Shown here: positions 35,069-43,914 of the stretch, piece by piece
How positions within the stretch are numbered: position 1 is the first letter of the stretch
How the letters are laid out: every line of letters begins with the position of its first letter
Source: Martinezella lusitana
GTDB lineage: Bacteria; Pseudomonadota; Alphaproteobacteria; Rhizobiales; Rhizobiaceae
Assembly: GCF_900094565.1 (NCBI RefSeq)
Contig: NZ_FMAF01000023.1
Location: forward strand, 30,817-94,816
Direction: 5' to 3'
DNA: 64,000 nt
The notes under the pieces: generated by a model
What the model was told of the DNA's origin: nothing
What the model saw: the letters and a program-made list of their open reading frames with translations, nothing else
Database searches by the model: none
Translations under genes and position numbers: made by a program

Positions 35069-37264
35069 TTACCACTTCTTGCTGAGCTTGAAGGTGATGG
35101 TTCTCGCTTCGCCGTAGCCGCACACATTCGCGCCGGCGCAACCCGAGACATATTCCTTGTCGAACAGGTTCGCGACGTTGAGTGCCGCACCCCAGCCCTT
35201 CTTCTCGTAGCGGATGCCCGCATCGAAGAGTGTTGCCGAGGGTACGCGCAGCGTATTGGCCTGGTCTGCCCAGGATTTGCCCTGGTAGCGCACGCCGGCG
35301 CCAATGCTGAGTCCGTCAAGCGCATCGCTCGTGAAGGCGTAGTCGAGCCAGAGGGATGCGGTGGAATTCGGCACCAGATAGGGCGAGTTGCCGATGATGG
35401 AGGAGTCGAGGTCCTTGGTGATCGTCAGCTCGGTGTAGGAATAGGAGCCGAGGAGCTTCCAATTGTCATCCAGATTGACCTTGCCTTCGAATTCGACACC
35501 GCGCGAGCGGACCTCGCCGACCTGGCGCTGCAGGAAGGTGACTGGATCGGTCAGCGCCATGTTCTTGCGGTCGATCTGGAAGATGGACGCCGTGAACAGG
35601 CCGTCGATGAAGTCGGGCTCATACTTGATGCCGGCCTCGTATTGCTCGCCCTTCTCCGGCGTCAGACCACCGCCGGTAACGCTGGTGCCGATCAGAGGAT
35701 TGAAGAAGGTGCCGGCGCTGACATAGGGCGTGATGCCGTTGGAAAACTCGTAGGCGAGGCCCGCACGGCCGCTTGGCGCTGATACGTTCGACTTGTAGCT
35801 CGTGCCGACCTTCGAGTCGGAATTGGTGTCGACGAAGTCGTAACGGCCGTTGAGCGTGACCAGCCAGCCGTCGCCGAAGCGCATCTGGTCCTGCGTATAG
35901 ATACCGAGTTGCTGCTGCGTCATGACCTGATTGAGGTAGACGAAGTTGCTCCCCTGCGGCGTGCCATAGACGGGGTTGATGGCGCTGATCGGATTGGAGC
36001 CGCAGCACGCCTGGATCTGGTCGAGGCGGTAGATCGAATAGTCCGTGCCGATCAGGAAATCATGGCTGATCAGTCCGGTGTCGAACTTGTTTTCCGCGCG
36101 CGTATCGACGGAGAACGTATCGACCTTTGAGCGCTCGAAGAAGCCGATGCGGTTCAGCATGTAGTTGGGATCGTCATAACCAGGGCTGAGCGGATTGCCG
36201 TCGACATAGCCGTTCAGATACGGGCCTTCCTCGCGCTTGTAGAGGTGGCCGTAGCGCGCGTTCTGGGACACGGTCCAGCCGCCGTCGAAATCGTGCGAGA
36301 ATTCGTAGCCCAGCATCTGCTGGGCATATTTGAGATTATCGATGCTTCGCTCGCCATAGAAGGCATCGCGCTTGATCTTGCCGAAGGGGGCATCGACAAC
36401 GGTGCCGACATAGGGGAAGAAGCCGTTGCCGCTATGGATTTCGTCCAGGCCGCTCAGCATGCCGAAGACGGTCAGCTTGGTGGACTCATCGGGCGAGATG
36501 GTAACCTGCGGCATGATGAAGCCGCGCAGGTCGTGGGTGCCGTCGCTATAGGTGTCGCCGCCGGCGATCTTGCCGGTCAGGCGATAGCGGTAGACGCCGT
36601 CGGCCGAAAGCTTGTCGGAAAAGTCGAAGCCGACGAAGGCATTGCCGAGATTGTTGATGCCGATCTCGGTCGAATATTGAGGAGTGTCCGTTGGCTCCTT
36701 GCGGACCATGTTGACGAGGCCGCCCGGATTGGCACCGCCATAAAGCACGGAGGAAGGCCCCTTCAGCACTTCGACGCGCTCGAGCATATAGGGATCGATC
36801 TGGAAGCCACCGAAGCCGTAGCTATAGAGCGTCAGGCCATTCATGAAGACGCCGCTCTGCGTCGCGTCGAAGCCGCGAATGTAGAACCAGTCGGTATCGC
36901 CATCATTGCCGAAGGGCTGCGCGGTGACGCCGGGCGTATAACGCAGAACCTCATCCACCTTGTTGGTGATGCCGCGATCCTGCATTTCCTGCTGGCCGAT
37001 GACGGAGACCGATTGCGGTACCTCGGTGATTGGCGTGTCGGATTTTGAGCCTGCCGTGGTCTTCCTGGCGACATAGCCCTTGACCGGCGCGGTGCCGCTG
37101 TCTTCACTCTTCTGTTGCGAACCCTGAATAACCAAAGGCTGCAGCTCCGTCGGCGTTTCCTGCGCCATGACCTTGGAGCCCGCTAGCAGCGCGATAATGG
37201 CTGCGCCCGTCGCTATGAGCCGCGCTCGCGATACCTCCTGCTTCAATCCCTGCATTTCCGTCAT
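35069..37264 (-). CDS. TonB-dependent siderophore receptor
   Basis: This 731-residue outer-membrane receptor has a signal peptide ending near AQA (residue 35) and the TonB-box region after it. The plug domain shows DTPITEVPQSVSVIGQQEMQ and the usual RGFDATQSGVFMNGL, and PSSVLYGGANPGGLVNMVRK. The rest is a 22-strand barrel ending LSKKW. There is no N-terminal STN signalling domain. The paired cysteines near the C-terminus (CAGANVCGYGEAR) are typical of FhuA/FoxA-type hydroxamate receptors. The gene is under a likely RirA box and precedes the periplasmic and membrane genes of the same system. Confidence 0.92.
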   Translation of the reverse strand: MTEMQGLKQEVSRARLIATGAAIIALLAGSKVMAQETPTELQPLVIQGSQQKSEDSGTAPVKGYVARKTTAGSKSDTPITEVPQSVSVIGQQEMQDRGITNKVDEVLRYTPGVTAQPFGNDGDTDWFYIRGFDATQSGVFMNGLTLYSYGFGGFQIDPYMLERVEVLKGPSSVLYGGANPGGLVNMVRKEPTDTPQYSTEIGINNLGNAFVGFDFSDKLSADGVYRYRLTGKIAGGDTYSDGTHDLRGFIMPQVTISPDESTKLTVFGMLSGLDEIHSGNGFFPYVGTVVDAPFGKIKRDAFYGERSIDNLKYAQQMLGYEFSHDFDGGWTVSQNARYGHLYKREEGPYLNGYVDGNPLSPGYDDPNYMLNRIGFFERSKVDTFSVDTRAENKFDTGLISHDFLIGTDYSIYRLDQIQACCGSNPISAINPVYGTPQGSNFVYLNQVMTQQQLGIYTQDQMRFGDGWLVTLNGRYDFVDTNSDSKVGTSYKSNVSAPSGRAGLAYEFSNGITPYVSAGTFFNPLIGTSVTGGGLTPEKGEQYEAGIKYEPDFIDGLFTASIFQIDRKNMALTDPVTFLQRQVGEVRSRGVEFEGKVNLDDNWKLLGSYSYTELTITKDLDSSIIGNSPYLVPNSTASLWLDYAFTSDALDGLSIGAGVRYQGKSWADQANTLRVPSATLFDAGIRYEKKGWGAALNVANLFDKEYVSGCAGANVCGYGEARTITFKLSKKW

Positions 37265-37316
37265 TCGTCCCGAATTCTTGCGCCCGTTCGGCCGGTTGGC
37301 CGATCCCTCGATAAGA

Positions 37317-37331
37317 TGAGTAGTTAATTCA
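37317..37331 (-). promoter_or_regulatory. Iron-responsive (IRO / RirA-type) box before the receptor gene
   Basis: TGA-GTAGTTAAT-TCA fits the TGA-N9-TCA motif used by RirA in Rhizobium and Agrobacterium. It lies 53 bases upstream of the receptor ATG, where repression under iron sufficiency would be expected. Confidence 0.6.
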
Positions 37332-37423
37332 TATTTATGGGTGCGGCTTGTCTGTCACGGGGGAAATTGAATGTTTTTGGGCAATTCTCCGCAAAACGTA
37401 CAATTGATCGCGGACTGTGGTTT

Positions 37424-38308
37424 TCAGGCAAGCCTGCTCCGCTTCCAACTGGCGGGCGCGCTGCCGACATTCTTGCGGAAGACACGGGTGAAATGCGCCT
37501 GATCGGCAAAGCCGGTTTCGACGGCGACGGTCGTCAGCGGCATCTCGCTGTTCAGAAGAAGCTGCTTCGCCCGTTCGAGCCTGGCCTGCGTTTGCCATTG
37601 ATGCGGCGGCACGCCCGTGGACGCCTTGAAGGCATGGCTGAAATGCGACTGGGAGAGGCCGGTCAATTCAGCCAGTTCTTCCAGCCGGATGGCGCGCGTG
37701 CAGTTCTCTTCGATATAGTCGACCGCACGGCGCAACTGCCAGGTGGCAAGGCCACTGCGTTTGCGTGGCTGGGTTCCGCGCAACTGCAACACGTCGATCA
37801 AAAGCGAAAGCGTCAGACCATCGCCGTAAAGATCGTGCAGTGGCTCAGGGTTTTCACATTCGGCGGCGATAAGCTCGGCGAGCGCCATCACCCGCGGGTC
37901 GTTGAAATGCAACTGTGGCCGGTCGAGCTGTGCCGGATCGATATTTTCCATCAGGCGCTGGCTGAGTATTTCCGCATCGAAATGAATATCGAGGTGGCGC
38001 ACGAACTCGACGCCCGCCATGTCGACCCAGAGCTCCATGCCGGCAGGGATATAGGAGATGCGACCGCTACTATAATCCTGCAGCTGGCCTTGCGCGCCAG
38101 GCGAGGGTCGAACATTGGTCTTACCTGCCCCACGCTGCTCCAGAAGGATGAACAGGCGTGGATCGCGTGCCACATAGTATCCGCCGGCTTGTGCGGCACA
38201 ATTGACGTTCCAGATATCGGCAACCATGCCGTTCCAGTAGCGACGATGCATGCCGCCGATGACGGAAAAGCCTCCGATCTTGTTCTGCATTCTCGGCTGA
38301 AACATCAT
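37424..38308 (-). CDS. AraC family regulator, siderophore-cluster type
   Basis: This 294-residue regulator has an N-terminal sensor domain (GRISYIPAGMELWVDMAGVE). The C-terminal AraC/XylS DNA-binding domain begins near 190: YIEENCTRAIRLEELAELTG, LSQSHFSHAFKASTGVPPHQ and GFADQAHFTRVFRKNVGSAP. It lies directly upstream of the receptor gene on the same strand. AraC-type regulators next to TonB receptors normally switch on uptake when the cognate ferric siderophore is present, so this protein likely does so here. Confidence 0.88.
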   Translation of the reverse strand: MMFQPRMQNKIGGFSVIGGMHRRYWNGMVADIWNVNCAAQAGGYYVARDPRLFILLEQRGAGKTNVRPSPGAQGQLQDYSSGRISYIPAGMELWVDMAGVEFVRHLDIHFDAEILSQRLMENIDPAQLDRPQLHFNDPRVMALAELIAAECENPEPLHDLYGDGLTLSLLIDVLQLRGTQPRKRSGLATWQLRRAVDYIEENCTRAIRLEELAELTGLSQSHFSHAFKASTGVPPHQWQTQARLERAKQLLLNSEMPLTTVAVETGFADQAHFTRVFRKNVGSAPASWKRSRLA

Positions 38309-38463
38309 TTGCTGCTTCCGGCGTCCGCCCGTGCATTAATCCTGTAAATTAAACTCAAGTTATTATAACAACAGTATTTAGATGACAATGCGTCGCGCAA
38401 GCGAGCGTGGCTTGAAGCTCTCCGGCGGTGAGCTTCAACGCATCGCAGTCACTCGCGTACTAT

Positions 38464-38590
38464 ATGGCAACGCGACCATTCTTCTTCACGACCTGCCCGT
38501 CAACGTTGATCGCGATCGAGGCCTATGGTGGTTCGCATCATTGGGCACGGCTAATTAATCGCTGCAAATCGGGCAAGCAATTCGGGCTAG
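38464..38590 (+). pseudogene. IS110-family transposase fragment
   Basis: The frame reads FFFTTCPSTLIAIEAYGGSH and HWARL, which corresponds to the catalytic RuvC-like stretch of IS110-type transposases (pattern: LPPCLIGMEACGSAHHWAREL). Only about 30 codons remain. The IS701 element starts at 38591, so this piece was the landing site or was joined by deletion. One open frame covers both, giving a misleading 461-residue chimera. Confidence 0.7.
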
Positions 38591-39967
38591 CATTACAGTT
38601 GCATCTTTGTGCACTGCCTGAATCTATAGAGACGGCGCTGGAGCTTTGGGCGTTTTCGTTACGAGATGTGAAAGCGCGAATGCGACCGCTTTTTACACAG
38701 GAGCGGGTGGCGAATTCAGCGAGCCAATTCCTGGACGGTTTGCTGGGAGAAGAGCGACGCAAGACGGGATGGATGCGGGCGGAGGCGGCCGACGATCCCG
38801 GCCCATGGCGGCAGCAGGCTATTCTGGGGCGTGGTCATTGGGACGCGGACGCCTTGCGCGATATCGTGCGTGACTATGCCCTTGAGACGCTGGCCGATGC
38901 TGACGCGGTCCTGGTGATCGACGAGACCGGTTTTCTCAAGCAGGGCAAGGCATCCTGTGGTGTCGGCCGGCAATATACAGGTTCGGCGGGCAAGATCACC
39001 AATTGCCAGATCGGCGTGTTCGCATCGTATGTCTCACGCCATGGTCATGCCTTCATCGACCGGGCGCTCTATCTGCCGAAGGTCTGGACGGAGGACAGGA
39101 GCCGTATGGCCAGCGCTCATGTGCCGGAAGCGGTCGGCTTTCTGACCAAGCCGGCACTGGCGCTGACGATGATCGAGCGGGCGATCGCTTCGGATGTGCC
39201 GTTTTCCTGGGTGGCTGCCGACAGCGTCTATGGCGTAGGCGACATCGAAATGGCGCTCAAACGAGCCGCCAAGGGCTATGTGCTGGGCGTGAACGCCAAT
39301 CATCTCTTTCGCTCATGGGACAAACCGCTGGCCGTTGCCGGGACAGCGAAGGACATCGCCGAAGCCTTGCCTGACGATGCCTGGCGACGCATGTCGGCAG
39401 GCGATGGGATCAAGGGCGCGCGACTGCACGATTGGGTCTATCTCGAATTGGCCGACCTCGATGCCGATGATTTCGAGGCGGCATTCCCCGGCACCTGGAC
39501 ACGGGGGCTGTTGATCCGCCGCAAAATCGCCGATGGCGATCTCGCTTTCTTCTCCACATGGTGTCCGGTTGGCACATCCATGGAAAAGCTGGTGACCGTG
39601 GAGAGCCACCGCTGGGCCATCGAAGACAGCTTCGAAACCGCCAAGAACGAGCTCGGCCTTGACCACAATGAGACCCGCTCCTGGCACGGCTGGCATCGCC
39701 ATGTCTCGCTGGTCATGCTCGCATTCGCCATGATGGCGGTCATTCGTCATCGCGCCAACACTATGCCACCCCCAAAAACGAGGCAGCGCTTAGGGTACAG
39801 CATCAGCAATTGATCCGCTGGTCGATCCAGGAAATCCGCCGGAGCGCAACACGCCTCGCACGACAGCGAATTGAACCTTCATGCGTCATCACATGGTCGC
39901 TTTGGCGACGGGTACACCAAGCCGCAGCAAGGCAAGCGCTCCTCAAATCAAAAATGCAACTGTAATG
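38591..39967 (+). mobile_element. IS701-family insertion sequence, 1377 bp
   Basis: Inverted ends CATTACAGTTGCAT (38591) and its complement ending at 39967 bound the element. The outside bases are CTAG on the left and CTAA on the right. Both fit the YTAR target preferred by IS701 elements, but they are not identical. The right end lies 13 bases before the stop of the ApeA gene. Confidence 0.8.
38599..39965 (+). pseudogene. IS701-family transposase, frameshifted near the C-terminus
   Basis: The main frame encodes a DDE transposase with DADAVLVIDETGFLKQGKAS and VGRQYTGSAGKITNCQIGVF, then FSWVAADSVYG and ESHRWAIEDSFETAKNELGL, all family hallmarks. The frame ends at 39813 with an odd tail. The expected C-terminus (LIRWSIQEIRRSATRLARQR, then VITWSLWRRVHQAAARQALL and KSKMQL) is in the neighbouring frame and ends at 39963-39965. 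A shift near 39750-39770 is implied. The start is uncertain: a TTG at 38599 lies in the inverted repeat. Confidence 0.8.
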
Positions 39968-39979
39968 CTAATTCGTCTC

Positions 39980-41385
39980 TTACGTGAGGCGCAAATTGAG
40001 CTTGTCCTTCAACGCCTGCGGTCCGACACAAACAGCCTCAATTTGCTCATCCGAAAACGAAAGTGTTTTCAGGAAATGAAGCTGGAGCAGCGCCTCCATC
40101 TTCTCGCAAAGCACATATAGCGGCATTCCATCAGCCGACTTGTGCTCCGATTTAGGGTCATAGTGCGTCAGGTAGTTTCGGGTGTCCACTATCAACCGGA
40201 CAAGACGCTTTCTGTCTGCGTCGCTTCCAAACCGATCCTTGAATGGTTCGAGAATCCGCTTCAGTCGGTCTGCAAGGCTGATCTCATTGGCGAAAGCCAG
40301 CTTCTGTCCAATCCACTCCTTGTGCGCGTCAGGAGCGGCCTTGATCAGAAGGTCCTTCAAGGCGCCGAAATCGGCGGCGGCCATCGCGGTTTCAGTCGAG
40401 GTTCGACGGTGCAGCGTTTCAACAGCCTGGGCGAGAGAAAGAAAACGTCCCTCCAGAAATGTATGTAACCCTGCTCTCGTTGAAAAATAGAGGTGCAAGA
40501 CCGGTAGGATTACATCGTACAACTCGAACCAACTGGCGACTATCTTCTGGGAATTACCCTGAACATCGAGGTAGCGATACAACATCCGGAAGCTGTCAAT
40601 TTTGGGCGTCTTATCGAGGTGGTTTTTCGAACGGTAGTACAAGTCCATCTTGGCTGGTTTGGTTTTACCCTCGCCAATCGGTTCCGTGATGGCTTTATTG
40701 ATCGCCCAGACTTCCGTCACCGACACCATGGTGTCGACGGCGAACGATACAAACTCTCGAAGCATAGTGACGATGTTTGTAAAGAAGCCGGGCTTCTGCG
40801 GTTCCCGGGCTGATATTTTCAGATAAGCCGAGGCATTTATCTCTGCATGCTTCACGTCGGTCATGGACGGCATGGTGTGTCCGAAACCAACGGACAACGT
40901 GAAATCATCGCCTTCATATAGGGTAATCGGCTCGGGGCGACGGTACTCGACGGAGTAAACGAGTGGGGTATCAATTAACGACAGGGAAAGCCCTGAAACA
41001 CGAAGCCACTCCTCGAAGCCTTGGACAGAGGTGTACTGCTCGTCGAAAGGATATCCTCATCGGCGTCGAATGCCACACCCAAAATTGCCCAGGATGCTTC
41101 GACTTTCGACTTGATGACACCGCCGAAACCGTAAGGCAGCTTCCGATAGAAGCAGTGCTCAAGAGTGAGCATGCCTTCCTTCTCAATCTGGCCGACCACG
41201 CGTCCGATGGTCAGCGTCTCATCCTTAAGGTCCTCGACGGACCCGGTCGGGCCGGAAAAACTCCCAAGGATTTCGAGATGAACCTTTCCGGCTTCTGAAA
41301 TCGTCAACGTTCCTGGTGCTCTGTAGTCCTCCTTGCCGGGAAGCCAAAAGAAACCCGATCGTACCAAAGGCTCTTTAATGCGCAT
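39980..41385 (-). pseudogene. apeA: ApeA-type HEPN anti-phage protein, one-base frameshift
   Basis: The gene starts at 41385 (RBS GAGGGG) with the ApeA N-terminal domain: RSGFFWLPGKEDYRAPGTLT, then ISEAGKVHLEILGSF. This frame stops at 40975. The neighbouring frame, from about 41050, continues PFDEQYTSVQGFEEWLRVSG and runs without a break to a stop at 39980. The C-terminal HEPN domain carries the RxxxxH ribonuclease motif as RNYLTH in VDTRNYLTHYDPK. A missing C in the sequence read as GATATCC (about 41050) would explain the shift, giving an intact protein of about 468 residues. ApeA acts alone as an abortive-infection defence by cleaving RNA. It is either a pseudogene or an assembly error. Confidence 0.8.
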
Positions 41386-41500
41386 AAAACCCCTCTTCAA
41401 AAGACTTTTGTTGAAGCACAGCCAACGGATTAGCCTGTTCGTCCGCGATCAACTTCAATGGCAACCCATATAGGAAGCGCACGTAGCGATTGCACCCCCA

Positions 41501-41632
41501 TCAAAAAAAGGAGGGCCGTCTCTGGGGTGAGACGCGAGCCAGTTCCTTCTTCAGCCGCCTGATCTCCTCAGCCTCGTCGTTGCAGGTACCTGCAGCGATA
41601 TCAATGTCTGGAAGCGCTTCTCTGTCGTTCAT
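41501..41632 (-). pseudogene. IS3-family orfA remnant
   Basis: This 43-codon frame contains NDEAEEIRRLKKELARVSPQ, the C-terminal leucine-zipper region of IS3-type OrfA (usual pattern: EIxRLKKELARVTEERDILKKA). It breaks off where TEERDIL should follow. No orfB is nearby. The rest of 41386-41950 holds no gene that I can recognise. Confidence 0.45.
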
Positions 41633-41951
41633 GCCCTATCTTGTTCTGATAAGCAGTATTCACAAACAATGGGCCATGCGTCAGTTCACGACGCATGGCA
41701 GGCACGACCGAATATAGGCGCTGATCCCACCTTGAGAGGGGATCAAGATCCTGCAACTAGTATATAATCTGGCACCAAGCGAAAATCGGAATAGCAAGGT
41801 CTCAGGTTCACATCCCATCAAGGCGAGCAGGATGGTTCGCGGCTCCGTTGTGCCCATTTCAGACGGTAGCTGGCTCGTATTCCGAGCGGTCTTGGCACGG
41901 CGATGCCGTTGAAGATCGCTAATTTTCTTCGATACAATAAGCCACCCGATA

Positions 41952-41984
41952 AAGCAAAAGGGCGCCGGCCAAGGCGGCGCCCTT
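41952..41984 (-). terminator. Rho-independent terminator after the monooxygenase gene
   Basis: AAGGGCGCC (41958-41966) and GGCGCCCTT (41976-41984) form a 9-bp stem with a 9-base spacer. In the minus direction it is followed by TTTTGCTTTAT. It lies nine bases beyond the monooxygenase stop. Confidence 0.8.
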
Positions 41985-41992
41985 GATGAGCG

Positions 41993-43795
41993 CTAAGACA
42001 GGTGATGCGACTTGGTCAACCCGAAAACCGGCGTGTCGATGCCGACCTGCCTGGCTTTCAGCTGAAGCGACAGGTATTGCGAATAGTGGCGCGATTGGTG
42101 CAGGTTGCCGCCGTGGAACCACAGCGCTTCCTGCTGCGTCGGTTTCCACATGTTGCGCTGCTCGCCCTCCCAGGGACCTGGGTCTTTGGTCGTGTTGGAG
42201 CCGAGGCCCCAGCATTTTCCGACCTTGTCGGCCACTTCGCGCGAGATGAGATCGGCCGCCCAGCCGTTCATCGAGCCGTAGCCGGTGGCATAGACGACGA
42301 GGTCCGCCGGAAGCTCCGTGCCGTCCTTCAGCACCACGGCGTTTTCCGTCAGATGCGAGACATCGACACCGGATTTCAGCTTGATCGAACCATCGATGAC
42401 CAGGTCGCAGGCTCCGACGTCGATGTAATAGCCCGATCCTCGGCGCAGATATTTCATGAAGAGACCCGAATCGTCGTCGCCGAAATCCAGTATGAATCCG
42501 GCCTTTTCGAGCGAGGAATAGAAGTCCGCGTCCTTTTCGCGGATCTTGTCGTAAATCGGGATCTGGAACTCATGCATAATCCGGTAGGGCAGGGAGGCGA
42601 AGATGAGATCGGCCTTGCGCGTCGTCATGCCGCCCTCGACCGCCCGCTCGGAATAGAGATCGCCGAGGCCGATCTCCATCAGCGAGTCGGACTTGACGAT
42701 ATGGGTGGACGAGCGCTGAAGCATGGTGACATCCGCGCCGGCCTCCCAGAGCGCCGCGCAGATATCGTGGGCGGAGTTGTTGGAGCCGATGACGACGACC
42801 TTCTTGCCGGCATAGGCGTCCGGGCCGGGATGCTGCGAGGAATGCTGCTGCTCACCCTTGAAGACGTCCTGGCCTTCGAATTTCGGCACATTGGCCTTGC
42901 CCGACATGCCGGTCGCCAGCACCAGCTGCCTCGGCCGCAGCACCACTTCCTTGCCATCCCGCTCGATGACGACCGTCCATTCGCCGGTCTTTTCGTCATA
43001 CTGCGCCGATTTGGCCGTGGTGGAGCCCCAGTAGTTCAGCTCCATGACCTTGGTGTACATTTCCAGCCAGTCGCCGACCTTGTCCTTGGGCGTGAAGACG
43101 GGCCAGTTCTCAGGGAAGGGGATGTAGGGCAGGTGATCGTACCAGACGGGATCATGCAAGCAGAGCGACTTGTAGCGCTTGCGCCAGCTGTCGCCGGGGC
43201 GCTCGTTCTTCTCGATGATGATCGTCGGCACGCCGAGCTGGCGAAGACGCGCGCCGAGCGCGATGCCGCCCTGACCGCCGCCGATAATCACGACCTCGGG
43301 CTGCACCGAATAGCCGAGTTCGGCGGCCGCGATCTCGCGCTTTTCCTTCCAGGTCTTGCGATCCCGGTCATGGCCGTGCTCCGCCCCCATCGGACGGCGA
43401 ACCCCCTTGGGCTCCTCATGACCCTTCAGTTCCGTCATGGTGGTGAGCAGCGTCCAGATCAGGCCGTCCTTCAGGCGGATATGGCCATAGCCGCGCGCGA
43501 CCGCAGTCTCGAATTCGAACCAGCCGTCGGTGACGCCGCCGGCCTCCGAGGCGGCCTCCTTCGTGTCCTGCACGAAGTTCGAGGGCTTGGTGGCGGCAAG
43601 CTGGCTGGTCAGCATGTCGCGGATCTGCTCATGGCCTTCCAGCGTCTTCAGGTTCCAGGTGAATGTCACCAGGTCGCGCCAGTAGCAATCGGCCTGAAAC
43701 AGGTTGACAGCGGCGTCGATGTCGCCGCTTTCCAGCGCCTGCCCTAGCTTTGAAAGCATCGTGTCGATCTTGGTTCCGGGGCTGATATCAAGCAT
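41993..43795 (-). CDS. NTF2-fused flavin-containing monooxygenase
   Basis: This is a 600-residue enzyme. Residues 1 to about 140 form an NTF2/SnoaL-like domain (MLSKLGQALESGDIDAAVNL, CYWRDLVTFTWNLKTLEG). The rest is a flavin monooxygenase with the FAD motif VVIIGGGQGGIALGARL near 168, an NADPH-binding VVVIGSNNSAHDICAAL, and the FMO-type signature region FKGEQQHSSQHPG. The C-terminus is the usual WFHGGNLHQSRHYSQYLSLQ. It probably oxygenates a ketone, amine or aldehyde in the cytoplasm. It is the last gene of the unit with the dehydrogenase under AcoR-like control and ends in a clear terminator. Confidence 0.88.
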   Translation of the reverse strand: MLDISPGTKIDTMLSKLGQALESGDIDAAVNLFQADCYWRDLVTFTWNLKTLEGHEQIRDMLTSQLAATKPSNFVQDTKEAASEAGGVTDGWFEFETAVARGYGHIRLKDGLIWTLLTTMTELKGHEEPKGVRRPMGAEHGHDRDRKTWKEKREIAAAELGYSVQPEVVIIGGGQGGIALGARLRQLGVPTIIIEKNERPGDSWRKRYKSLCLHDPVWYDHLPYIPFPENWPVFTPKDKVGDWLEMYTKVMELNYWGSTTAKSAQYDEKTGEWTVVIERDGKEVVLRPRQLVLATGMSGKANVPKFEGQDVFKGEQQHSSQHPGPDAYAGKKVVVIGSNNSAHDICAALWEAGADVTMLQRSSTHIVKSDSLMEIGLGDLYSERAVEGGMTTRKADLIFASLPYRIMHEFQIPIYDKIREKDADFYSSLEKAGFILDFGDDDSGLFMKYLRRGSGYYIDVGACDLVIDGSIKLKSGVDVSHLTENAVVLKDGTELPADLVVYATGYGSMNGWAADLISREVADKVGKCWGLGSNTTKDPGPWEGEQRNMWKPTQQEALWFHGGNLHQSRHYSQYLSLQLKARQVGIDTPVFGLTKSHHLS

Positions 43796-43829
43796 TTTTT
43801 CTCCTCCGTGGATGCTTGGGGGTGGTCAT

Positions 43830-43853
43830 GGAACGCCCGCATGGGGGCGTTCC
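43830..43853 (-). other. Intercistronic hairpin, dehydrogenase / monooxygenase genes
   Basis: GGAACGCCC and GGGCGTTCC form a 9-bp perfect stem with a 6-base loop, 35 bases before the monooxygenase ATG and after the dehydrogenase stop. No U-tract follows, so it may set relative mRNA levels and is not a full terminator. Confidence 0.5.
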
Positions 43854-43914
43854 AGAAAGCGTCAAAGCCTCCGCCGGCCGGGCTCCTCTCCCGGAACAGG
43901 CGTCGCAGAGATGC

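Noticed and set aside
42002..43747. 581-codon plus-strand open frame opposite the flavin monooxygenase gene
   Set aside because: The minus-strand frame has clear FAD/NADPH motifs and family ends; the plus-strand translation has no recognisable motif and is a by-product of high-GC codon use.
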